Origin: Phytomonospora sp040655735
GTDB lineage: Bacteria; Actinomycetota; Actinomycetes; Mycobacteriales; Micromonosporaceae
DNA: 5,542 bases
Direction of reading: 5' to 3'
Assembly (NCBI RefSeq): GCF_040655735.1
Contig: NZ_JBFAKK010000035.1
Location: 1-5,542 of the forward strand
Shown here piece after piece: positions 1-5,432 of the stretch. The translations under genes were made by a program, and so were the position numbers. The notes beneath the pieces are model-generated. The model had not been told where the DNA came from and did no database searches. It worked only from the letters and a program-made list of their open reading frames with translations. The stretch's first letter is position 1. Each line of letters starts with the position of its first letter.

Positions 1-76
1 TTCTGTTGGGATTGGGAAGCGGTTCGCTCGTTTTCCGTCCCGTGTGTGCTGTTGAGGGCATGTCTGTGTGATGGTC

Positions 77-89
77 TGCGTGCGCGACA
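77..89 (+). repeat. Left copy of 13-bp terminal inverted word
   Basis: TGCGTGCGCGACA at 77-89 is matched exactly by its reverse complement at 5475-5487. GGTGTCG follows directly at 90-96, and the same 7-mer also follows the right copy on its inward side after a 12-nt gap. Positions 79-91 also match 4610-4622 in direct orientation. Inference: a recombinase-binding site at the element's left end. GC-rich words recur easily in such DNA, so the position near the edge and the shared neighbour are the main support. Confidence 0.45.
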
Positions 90-135
90 GGTGTCGGGGA
101 CAGGGTTTCTGGCGGCGAGGGTGTCGCTGGTGTCG
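90..135 (+). repeat. Three GGTGTCG repeats next to the left 13-bp word
   Basis: GGTGTCG occurs at 90-96, 120-126 and 129-135. The first copy abuts the 13-bp word and, with the preceding bases, forms CGACA-GG-TGTCG at 85-96. One inverted copy (CGACACC) sits at 5456-5462 near the right edge. Possible role: additional recombinase or accessory-protein binding sites at the end of the element. This is pattern evidence only. Confidence 0.35.
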
Positions 136-152
136 GCCGTGAACGGACCGGC

Positions 153-383
153 TCAGACGTTGTTGAGCGCGTTGCGCAGGGCCTCGAGGTTGGCTCCCGC
201 GAGGACGAACTCGACGTAGTCGGACTCCTCTGGTCGCCCGCCTGCGGGCCCGACGGCGAGGTTGAGCAATAGCTCCCCGCCGGTCATGCGACTGAGCGAG
301 AGGATCCCCGAGACGATGCCCGGTTCGCCTTTGATGGTCGTGCCGGGCCAGGACTCTTCGATGGTCAGGATGTCGTCGTCCAT
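153..383 (-). CDS. Small acidic protein of unknown function (76 aa)
   Basis: I do not recognise this family. The protein is short and acidic, begins MDDDILTIEESWPG, has no signal peptide, membrane segment or cysteine motif, and ends in a leucine-rich amphipathic stretch (about residues 60-76, LAGANLEALRNALNNV) that looks helical. The hydrophobic/polar alternation and high G/C at third positions support a real gene. It lies 40 nt after the TnpC-like gene on the same strand. There is no clear Shine-Dalgarno, but TACACT ends 7 nt before the ATG, so the transcript may be leaderless. It could be a co-mobilised accessory factor of the transposition module or a small passenger; nothing in the sequence decides between them. 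Confidence 0.65.
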   Translation of the reverse strand: MDDDILTIEESWPGTTIKGEPGIVSGILSLSRMTGGELLLNLAVGPAGGRPEESDYVEFVLAGANLEALRNALNNV

Positions 384-390
384 GCCTGGC

Positions 391-396
391 AGTGTA
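391..396 (-). promoter_or_regulatory. Candidate -10 box (TACACT) of a leaderless promoter for the 76-aa gene
   Basis: On the minus strand TACACT ends 7 nt before the ATG at 383, the distance expected when transcription starts at the A of the start codon. It fits the actinobacterial TAnnnT -10 pattern. GTCACC lies at 402-407, 5 nt upstream. No good -35 is present at 16-19 nt; TTGACC (422-427) is 25 nt away. The start codon lacks a Shine-Dalgarno, which agrees with leaderless translation. Confidence 0.4.
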
Positions 397-403
397 TGTG
401 CGG

Positions 404-426
404 TGACCGGTGCATCCGTCCGGTCA
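404..426. promoter_or_regulatory. Perfect dyad TGACCGG-N9-CCGGTCA upstream of the 76-aa gene
   Basis: TGACCGG at 404-410 and CCGGTCA at 420-426 are perfect 7-bp inverted arms with a 9-bp spacer. The dyad covers the region where a -35 contact would fall for the TACACT box and overlaps the TGA stop of the TnpC-like gene (424-426). It could be an operator, or a weak intergenic hairpin separating the two genes. A 9-nt loop with no U tract makes a strong terminator less likely. Confidence 0.4.
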
Positions 427-951
427 ATGTGGACGATTGATGTCGCGCATGAGCCCGCGGTTGGCGGTGCGGGCGGCTTCGAGTTCCTCGTCGCGTTCGC
501 GGAGCTTCTCGGTGAGGTCGAGGATTTGCTGGCGCTGCTGTTCGATCGCTTCTTCCAGGTGCCGGGTGCCCGTGGGCGCGCCGAGGCCGCTGCGCTGGAA
601 TGCCTGCTCGCCGAGGATCTCTCCGAGGCGGTCTTCGAGGTCGCGGACGCGGGTGGCCAGGCGGTTGTTGCGATGGCGGAGGTTGGCGTTGTCGGCCATG
701 AGCGACTTGCGGCTGACGAGAGTGGCCGAGGGGGCCAGGGTCGGAGCTTCGGCGGCGGCCAGGACCGCGGTGCGCAGGTCGGGGTGGCGGTGGATGAACG
801 AGCGGTGGACGCGGGCGCGGGCAGCGACGGCGGAGATGGTGATGTCGTCGGCGTCGGTGGCCATCTGCTTGATCGCAGCCAGGACGCGGGCGTGACGTTG
901 CTCGGTGTCGCGCCGACGGGCTGCGGCTAGGACGTCGGGTGCGCCGCCCAT
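424..951 (-). CDS. DUF6262 / TnpC-like protein, HTH plus coiled coils (175 aa)
   Basis: It has the layout of the small third protein of Tn554-like modules (TnpC, DUF6262), which helps transposition and affects its efficiency and orientation in Tn554. Residues 37-65 (ITISAVAARARVHRSFIHRH, then PDLRTAV) look like a TetR-type helix-turn-helix. Heptad-rich, charged segments at about 83-115 and 131-165 predict two coiled coils; the gap is a GAPTG-containing linker. There are no catalytic residues. The ATG overlaps the stop of the large recombinase gene by one base (TGATG), so translation is probably coupled; a weak GAAGAG lies 9 nt upstream. Family assignment rests on architecture and position. 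An alternative is a simple DNA-binding regulator of the operon. Confidence 0.85.
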   Translation of the reverse strand: MGGAPDVLAAARRRDTEQRHARVLAAIKQMATDADDITISAVAARARVHRSFIHRHPDLRTAVLAAAEAPTLAPSATLVSRKSLMADNANLRHRNNRLATRVRDLEDRLGEILGEQAFQRSGLGAPTGTRHLEEAIEQQRQQILDLTEKLRERDEELEAARTANRGLMRDINRPH

Positions 952-3404
952 CAGCCAGCGCTCTTCTCGGTGGTCTCGGGCCTGATGGTGGGCATGCCGA
1001 GGTTGACCATCTGGCGGGCTTTGCGAATGACGGTGACGGCCTCGTCGATGGCCTGCTGCTCCTCATTGGTGAGAGAGTCCATGTCCTGCTCGATGCGGCG
1101 GATCAGGCGCCGCAGTCCGCTGATCTCTTCTTCGGGTGGGGTGAGGTGGTCACGGGCCCAGGGCTGGATGTCGGTGGCGGCCTGAATCCGTTCCCGGTCG
1201 GCCAGCTGCTGCTGAAGGTAGGACTTCAGCTCCGGCAGGTAGGAGGCATCGGAGCGAAAGTGCCCGCAGCCCAGGCAGGTGAACTTGTAAGGACATGCCT
1301 GCCCGCCGGCCTTGACGTTGGACGGCTCGGTGCAGATCCCGAAGGGGACGGCGACCTGGCCAATGCGCATTCGTGCGTGCTCGTCGGCCAGGAGCGTGGC
1401 GACGGCGGTGAACACGCGCTGGCCCTGGCCGTCGAACTGGTGCTGCGCGACGCGGTCGACGGCGCCGCGGACGCGGGTCTCGGTGACGTGGTAGTAGGAC
1501 AGGGTCGTCTGCATGGACCTGTGGCCCATCAGGTCCCGCAGGACGTCGGGGGCGATGCCCTGGTCGGCGTGGCGCTGGGTGTAGCTGTGACGGTAGGCGT
1601 AGGGGACGACCAGGGCCGGGTCGAACGCGCGGCCGTCCTCGTCGACGAGGTCCCCACCGATCAGCCGAATCCAGCTCCGGTGGGTGGTCGCGAAGGTCTC
1701 CTCGCCGATGTAGCGGGTGCCCTTGGGGTTGCCGGTCTCGCGGGGGAACAGCGCCAGCTTCCCGATCGGGGTCGCGGGGAACTTCGCCGTCACCCAGTCC
1801 TTCTGCGCCAGGATGACCGCTGCGGTGACCTCGCTGATCGGCAGGCGCTGGTCGGGGCGGTTGTTCTTGAAGTCGGTATAGATCAACACCGGTTTGCCGC
1901 TGGCGTCGCGGACGAGGCAGTCCAGGCGCAGGCGGCAGATCTCGGCGGGCCGCCGGCCGGTGTCGATCAGCAGCTCGGTGATGCGCCGGGAGGAGATCCC
2001 GAAGACCTCCTCCATGACCGTCAGCCCCTCAGCCAAGCCGCGCATGACCGAGGGCGGCAGGTCCCGGCCTCGGCGTTCGAGCTCCGGCGGGCGAGGAAGG
2101 TCGGTCTGCCGGATGGCGAAGTCGACGGGCAGGCCAGCCATGTGCCCGCCGGCGCGGGTCATTCCGAAGACGCGGATGTCGTCGAGGAAGCGGCGGACGC
2201 GTCTGACGGTGTGCAGGCGCAAGTTGGCCGTCAGATCGCCGGTGCGTTCCTGATGGGCCAGCCGATTGAGGAAGGCGACGATGTCCGCCCGACCCAACCC
2301 GGTCAGGTCGTCACCGCCGTCGGTCCTGTTCGAGCGCAGCGACTGCGAGAGCCTGGCAAGGGTGACCAGCGTGGTGCGCGTGGTGGCTGAGGCCTGGCGC
2401 CCGCGGTGGCGGGGCAGGTCCTCGGAGGCCCATTCCTTCGCCGCGTGCCGCAGCCAGGGCTGATGGATGACGGTGAAGTCGAGGAAGCCCTTCATCCCCA
2501 TCACCGCCAGGTCCCAGACGTCCTTGCCGCGCTCGGTCTCGGGGTTCGACCTCGCCCGGCGCAGGTCCCTGACGAAGCCGCGCAGGATCGCGGTGACATC
2601 GTGACGGGATCGATGGATGGGCGCCTCCAGCAACTCCTCGACGGTGGTCGCGCGCGTGCGGTGCGCCCAGAACACCAGCGACCTCACCAGCGTCAAGGGG
2701 GTCTTAACACCCGCGTCGGTGCGGAACTGCATTCCCAGCAGCAGCTCCAGCCGGATGCGCTCGGGCATCCCCTTCAACACGACGATGTAGTCCAGCTGCG
2801 CCGGTGGCTGCTCGGTGATCCATTCCTCGATGTCGAGGCTAGGGGCCTCGCGCCGATCGTCGCGCAGCCGGTGAGTGTGGGGTTGGCAGAGCCGGTAGTT
2901 GTTGGCCGCGATGCGGATGCAGGTGGGAACCCGGCAGTCCCCGAACGACTCCATCGGTTTGACCTCGGGCAGTTTCAGCCAGTCGTCCAGCGCCAGGTTC
3001 GGGTATCGGTTGCGGTGGTGGTAGTGGCCGTAGCAGAGCCGATCGCGGACGTGCGACGGCCTGCCGCATCCGGTAACGCAGCAGAGCATCTGGCCCATGT
3101 TCTTCTTGCCCGAGACGGTGGCGGCGAACGCCTGCAGCTCTGGTCGTCCCGCCGCGTTGTAGCGGGTCATGCAAGTCGAGCAGAGTTCGGCGTTGGGGGA
3201 TCGGATCCCGGCCCGGCAGTCGACGACCAGGCATTTGCGCAGCCCCAGCAACGGGTGATCCCTCGGCGGGGCCAAGACGCCCTTGACCGGATCCCAGCCG
3301 GCCTCGACGGGGAACTCCGGCCGCAGCAACCCGCGCAGGATCTCCAGCTCCTCCTCATCCTCGAGCGGATGCTTATCGGGCTGGACCAGCCTCAACGCGG
3401 TCAT
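951..3404 (-). CDS. tnpB: TnpB-type tyrosine recombinase with terminal zinc-binding modules (817 aa)
   Basis: Large site-specific recombinase of the phage-integrase superfamily, acting by a covalent 3'-phosphotyrosine intermediate. The catalytic domain (about 450-655) shows R485 in TGRRPAEI, K513 in a beta-hairpin, Y602-x-x-R605 (PYAYRH), H628 (LMGH) and the nucleophile Y637 (TTLSYYHV). The first box position is Tyr rather than the usual His. The core-binding region is about 335-420. The N-terminus has three spaced C-x4-C-x10/11-C-x2-C/H modules (58-78, 108-127, 157-176). A C-terminal cluster has C691, C704, C710, C713 and H715, then a charged helical tail. It is far larger than XerC/D (about 300 aa). 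The ATG overlaps the upstream tnpA stop (ATGA), and AAGGGA lies 7 nt before it. Unrelated to IS605 TnpB nucleases despite the name. Confidence 0.9.
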   Translation of the reverse strand: MTALRLVQPDKHPLEDEEELEILRGLLRPEFPVEAGWDPVKGVLAPPRDHPLLGLRKCLVVDCRAGIRSPNAELCSTCMTRYNAAGRPELQAFAATVSGKKNMGQMLCCVTGCGRPSHVRDRLCYGHYHHRNRYPNLALDDWLKLPEVKPMESFGDCRVPTCIRIAANNYRLCQPHTHRLRDDRREAPSLDIEEWITEQPPAQLDYIVVLKGMPERIRLELLLGMQFRTDAGVKTPLTLVRSLVFWAHRTRATTVEELLEAPIHRSRHDVTAILRGFVRDLRRARSNPETERGKDVWDLAVMGMKGFLDFTVIHQPWLRHAAKEWASEDLPRHRGRQASATTRTTLVTLARLSQSLRSNRTDGGDDLTGLGRADIVAFLNRLAHQERTGDLTANLRLHTVRRVRRFLDDIRVFGMTRAGGHMAGLPVDFAIRQTDLPRPPELERRGRDLPPSVMRGLAEGLTVMEEVFGISSRRITELLIDTGRRPAEICRLRLDCLVRDASGKPVLIYTDFKNNRPDQRLPISEVTAAVILAQKDWVTAKFPATPIGKLALFPRETGNPKGTRYIGEETFATTHRSWIRLIGGDLVDEDGRAFDPALVVPYAYRHSYTQRHADQGIAPDVLRDLMGHRSMQTTLSYYHVTETRVRGAVDRVAQHQFDGQGQRVFTAVATLLADEHARMRIGQVAVPFGICTEPSNVKAGGQACPYKFTCLGCGHFRSDASYLPELKSYLQQQLADRERIQAATDIQPWARDHLTPPEEEISGLRRLIRRIEQDMDSLTNEEQQAIDEAVTVIRKARQMVNLGMPTIRPETTEKSAG

Positions 3405-4549
3405 CCTCGCGTCCCTTCCGGCAGGCGAGGTGAGCGGACCTGCTCGACGGCGCGACGCAGCCGCTCCTGCGAGGGGTGCAGGTAGACCTCTGAGGACGTC
3501 AGGAACGCGTGCCCCAGCAGCTCCTTCAGCTCATCCAGCGTCGCCCCGGCCTCCATGACCGTCGTGGCGAAGGCGTGGCGCAGCATGTGCGGGTGGACCA
3601 CCCGCGACAGCCCGGCCCGCCGTGACAGGGCCGCCAGGATCTCGTTGAGGGCCTGCGGGCGCATAGGGCGGCCCAACGGCTCGGCGAACAGGTTCACCAG
3701 CAGGAAGTCGCAGGACGCCGCAGCCGGGCATGCCTCGCGCTCGGCGGCGTATTGGTCATAGGCCTGGACCACCAGCCAGTCGGCGGGCATCGCCCGCGAC
3801 CACCGCGACTTGGCTGCGGCGCCGTTGTCGTTGTTGCGTTTGCGGACGTGCAGGTGTGGGCCCGAGACATCGCAACCCAGAACCCTGGCGTCGGGCAGGA
3901 AGTGCGCGTCCTCCCGCCGCGCGCCGGCCAGCTCCCCGCGTCGGGCTCCCATCCGCCAGAGCCCGATGACGATGAACCGGTCCCGGGCGTTGCGGCAGGC
4001 CCTCACCAAGCCCAAGACCTCGTCCTCGGTGGCGGCGTCGACCGTGCGCTCCGGCTCCTGCAACCGGTGCCGGGGCCGCTCACGGAACCCGACGGTGTGC
4101 TCCCCGCGAACCTCGGACGGCAGATCCCAGTCGCGGACGACCTCGAACAGCCCGTCCAGTGCCGACGGCGCGGCGTCCCCGACGGCGACGGCGTGCCGCA
4201 GGAACTCCCGGACCGCCGCCAAGACCGCGTTCACCCGCCGTGCCCCGCGGACAGGCTCGTCAACGCCGGGCCGGTGCTGCCCGCTCGGATCGTGGTGCTG
4301 GAGCCAGAACACGAACCGTGCCATGCCCCGTCCCGCGCCGCGCCAGTCGACGCTCAGCCCCTGACACCACTCCAGGAACAGGCCCAGCGCCGTGGCGTAG
4401 GCCTGTGTGGTGCCCTCGGCCAGATCCCGGCCCAGTCGCGCGGCCAGCAGGAAATTATCGGCCTCCTCGACCACCCGGTAGGAGCCGTCGACGACCGTCC
4501 AGTACCCGACCCCCGACGGCAGCACCACCCGAAACGACCGGAATCCCAC
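3401..4549 (-). CDS. tnpA: TnpA-type tyrosine recombinase (382 aa)
   Basis: First recombinase of the pair, close in length to Tn554 TnpA. Numbered from the chosen start, a SAM-like core-binding domain begins around 45 (TTQAYATALGLFLEWC). The catalytic set is complete: R203 (GARRGEL), K247 (AAAKSRW), H321-x-x-R324 (HPHMLRH), H347 (LLGHAF) and Y356 (SSEVYLHP). The frame is open to 4924, but that extension overlaps the gene at 4662-5015 and has low-complexity residues. GTG at 4547-4549 is preferred because AAGGGGGG sits just upstream and the protein then starts, as in TnpA proteins, shortly before a VVDGSYRVVEEADNFL segment. Its stop overlaps the tnpB start by 4 nt. Expected to act with TnpB at the element ends. 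Confidence 0.9.
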   Translation of the reverse strand: MGFRSFRVVLPSGVGYWTVVDGSYRVVEEADNFLLAARLGRDLAEGTTQAYATALGLFLEWCQGLSVDWRGAGRGMARFVFWLQHHDPSGQHRPGVDEPVRGARRVNAVLAAVREFLRHAVAVGDAAPSALDGLFEVVRDWDLPSEVRGEHTVGFRERPRHRLQEPERTVDAATEDEVLGLVRACRNARDRFIVIGLWRMGARRGELAGARREDAHFLPDARVLGCDVSGPHLHVRKRNNDNGAAAKSRWSRAMPADWLVVQAYDQYAAEREACPAAASCDFLLVNLFAEPLGRPMRPQALNEILAALSRRAGLSRVVHPHMLRHAFATTVMEAGATLDELKELLGHAFLTSSEVYLHPSQERLRRAVEQVRSPRLPEGTRG

Positions 4550-4552
4550 CAG

Positions 4553-4560
4553 CCCCCCTT
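4553..4560 (-). promoter_or_regulatory. Shine-Dalgarno of tnpA (AAGGGGGG)
   Basis: AAGGGGGG on the minus strand lies immediately upstream of the GTG at 4549. AAGGGG is followed by 5 nt before the GTG. It is the strongest ribosome-binding sequence in the intergenic stretch and decides the short tnpA start over the far-upstream ATG at 4924. Confidence 0.6.
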
Positions 4561-4609
4561 CACCGCGTGACAACCCCAGGGAGACCAACGAGCCCGGCCG
4601 CGTCCGCGA

Positions 4610-4622
4610 CGTGCGCGACAGG
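4610..4622 (+). repeat. Direct copy of the end-associated word, upstream of tnpA
   Basis: CGTGCGCGACAGG at 4610-4622 is identical to 79-91 at the left edge, in the same orientation, and lies in the 112-nt gap between the zinc-ribbon-like gene and tnpA. Its 9-bp core gtgcgcgac (4611-4619) is preceded by the near-copy gtccgcgac (4602-4610), a tandem repeat with one mismatch. Possible roles: an attachment-site core bounding a 4.5-kb element, or a recombinase-binding site in the tnpA leader used for autoregulation. Confidence 0.4.
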
Positions 4623-4661
4623 CCCGCCGCCCCGGTGAACTCACCCGAAACGGGGAGGCCG

Positions 4662-5015
4662 TCAGAAGTAGATGTCGCCGATGCCGTTCTGCGGGAACCG
4701 CGGGTTGGGGTCCTGTCGGTAGTCCAGCTCCTCCGCCCAGGCGAGGACCTTCTCGAGCGAGGGTCGTGGAGCCAGGCGGCAACGGCGGCAGCGCAACCGA
4801 ATGCCCTTGGCGTCGCCAGGAATGTAGAGCTCGTCGTTGTCGGCGTCGGCATGGCGTGCGCGTCCGCTGCTGCCGGGGCGGCGGTGCCAGCTGCTGATCT
4901 GCCAGCCGCCGAAATGGACAGCATGTCCCATGACCGGAGCGCGACGTCCCATCGTGATCTGGCAGCGGGAGCAGCGCAGGTAGGCGGTCACCAGCTGAAA
5001 CCGGTCGAAACGCAT
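4662..5015 (-). CDS. Small double-CxxC, zinc-ribbon-like protein (117 aa)
   Basis: Family not recognised. Two CxxC knuckles, C15-S-R-C18 and C76-R-R-C79, flank a loop of about 57 residues containing HAVHFGGWQISSWHRR and an acidic, Asp/Asn-rich stretch. Four cysteines in two pairs suggest one zinc ribbon, with a helix (about 85-98, PSLEKVLAWAEEL) and a tail ending GDIYF. No signal peptide or membrane segment. Codons are strongly G/C-ending, supporting a real gene. It precedes tnpA by 112 nt on the same strand, but the strong Shine-Dalgarno before tnpA suggests separate translation. Its own ATG lacks a Shine-Dalgarno; TAGACT lies 6 nt upstream. It may be an accessory DNA-binding factor, a regulator of the module, or a passenger. 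Confidence 0.75.
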   Translation of the reverse strand: MRFDRFQLVTAYLRCSRCQITMGRRAPVMGHAVHFGGWQISSWHRRPGSSGRARHADADNDELYIPGDAKGIRLRCRRCRLAPRPSLEKVLAWAEELDYRQDPNPRFPQNGIGDIYF

Positions 5016-5021
5016 TCGCGT

Positions 5022-5027
5022 AGTCTA
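5022..5027 (-). promoter_or_regulatory. Candidate -10 box (TAGACT) of a leaderless promoter for the 117-aa gene
   Basis: TAGACT on the minus strand ends 6 nt before the ATG at 5015 and fits TAnnnT. As before the 76-aa gene, it is preceded by GTCACC (5030-5035) and the sequence CATA, and there is no Shine-Dalgarno. No good -35 occurs at normal spacing; TTGTCC (5053-5058) is 25 nt upstream. This could be the main promoter of the recombinase operon. Confidence 0.4.
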
Positions 5028-5034
5028 TGGGTGA

Positions 5035-5053
5035 CGAAACGTTACTCGTTTCG
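5035..5053. promoter_or_regulatory. Perfect dyad CGAAACG-TTACT-CGTTTCG in the divergent intergenic region
   Basis: The arms at 5035-5041 and 5047-5053 are perfect 7-bp inverted repeats with a 5-bp spacer. The dyad sits 7 nt upstream of the TAGACT box of the minus-strand gene, between it and the plus-strand membrane gene. Size and position fit an operator over a -35 region. The arms-plus-short-spacer shape also resembles a tyrosine recombinase core site. The same 7-mer recurs at 4530, 4646, 5006 and 5536. Confidence 0.45.
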
Positions 5054-5125
5054 GACAACTGCAGCATCGGCATAGGGGCATTGGCTCGAATCGCCTGACC
5101 ACATCCGCGAGGACCTGGTCGGGTC

Positions 5126-5131
5126 GAGGAG
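5126..5131 (+). promoter_or_regulatory. Shine-Dalgarno of the plus-strand membrane gene (GAGGAG)
   Basis: GAGGAG lies 6 nt before the GTG at 5138, a normal distance. It supports this GTG over the out-of-frame ATG at 5134, which is too close to the GAGGAG and would open a frame that ends early with a less protein-like translation. Confidence 0.6.
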
Positions 5132-5137
5132 TCATGC

Positions 5138-5398
5138 GTGGACCTGTCCAAAATCCCTTCCGAGATGTGGGACCTCCTGGGTGCATGGGCCCCGGCCGCC
5201 CGATCCATCTCCATCCTGCTGCTCGTGGGCGGCGCGTTCCGCATCCTGCAACCGCGGCGCGCGTTCCTGACGCTGATCGCGCTCTACTCGCAGAACGCCG
5301 AGCGACGCTCCACCGCCACTGCTCTGCTGCGCGGCGAGTCTGAGCCGGATGCCGGCCAGCCCTCCGACCCCCCGCAGGAGGCCGCTGAGGGCCAGTAG
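5138..5398 (+). CDS. Small predicted single-pass membrane protein (86 aa)
   Basis: Family not identified. Residues 1-19 are amphipathic (MDLSKIPSEMWDLLGAWAP), residues about 20-37 form one hydrophobic segment (ARSISILLLVGGAFRIL), followed by basic residues QPRR that suggest an inside-positive junction. Residues 42-66 (AFLTLIALYSQNAERRSTAT) look helical, and the tail from 67 is acidic, Pro/Gly-rich and probably disordered. GTG start with GAGGAG 6 nt upstream. It is divergent from the recombinase block across a 122-nt gap and ends 6 nt before a strong terminator, so it is probably a single-gene transcript. Whether it belongs to the mobile element or to the neighbouring host DNA cannot be decided. 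Confidence 0.65.
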   Translation: MDLSKIPSEMWDLLGAWAPAARSISILLLVGGAFRILQPRRAFLTLIALYSQNAERRSTATALLRGESEPDAGQPSDPPQEAAEGQ

Positions 5399-5404
5399 AA
5401 GCCA

Positions 5405-5432
5405 GGCCGGAGCCGCTTAGGCGGCTCCGGCC
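5405..5432 (+). terminator. Strong intrinsic-type hairpin after the membrane gene
   Basis: GGCCGGAGCCGC (5405-5416) and GCGGCTCCGGCC (5421-5432) are perfect 12-bp complementary arms with a TTAG loop, starting 6 nt after the TAG stop at 5396-5398. There is no U tract, which is common for actinobacterial terminators. The hairpin would work from either strand and could also insulate against transcription entering from the right edge. Confidence 0.8.

Larger units (their letters stand above)
1..152. other. Left-edge non-coding stretch, GT-rich
   Basis: I see no gene with a convincing start here. The top strand is rich in G and T and carries the 13-bp word at 77-89 and three copies of GGTGTCG (90-96, 120-126, 129-135). 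It lies downstream of the last minus-strand gene, so it would hold both the operon's 3' end and, if the boundary guess is right, the element's left end. There is no strong terminator hairpin. Confidence 0.5.

Noticed and set aside
135..149. Possible terminator after the 76-aa gene (GGCCGT..ACGG.CC)
   Set aside because: The stem needs a bulge and closes a 2-nt loop, so it is unlikely to be a stable terminator.
262..930. Plus-strand open frames opposite the TnpC-like and 76-aa genes
   Set aside because: Shadow frames: repetitive acidic or Arg/Ser-rich composition, and they cross the intergenic dyad and two real genes.
939..2390. Long plus-strand open frame opposite the large recombinase (also 2406-3485 and 3752-4570)
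   Set aside because: These are antisense frames kept open by high GC. Their translations are Gly/Val/Asp/Arg-rich without domains, they lack good ribosome sites, and the minus strand encodes complete catalytic motifs.
951..4549. RIT (recombinase in trio) element
   Set aside because: Only two of the three proteins have tyrosine recombinase motifs; the third is HTH plus coiled coil, which fits the Tn554-like layout instead.
4354..5244. Minus-strand 296-codon frame spanning tnpA's start and the 117-aa gene
   Set aside because: Arg/Pro/Cys-rich, no motif, overlaps two genes with sound codon use and motifs in other frames.
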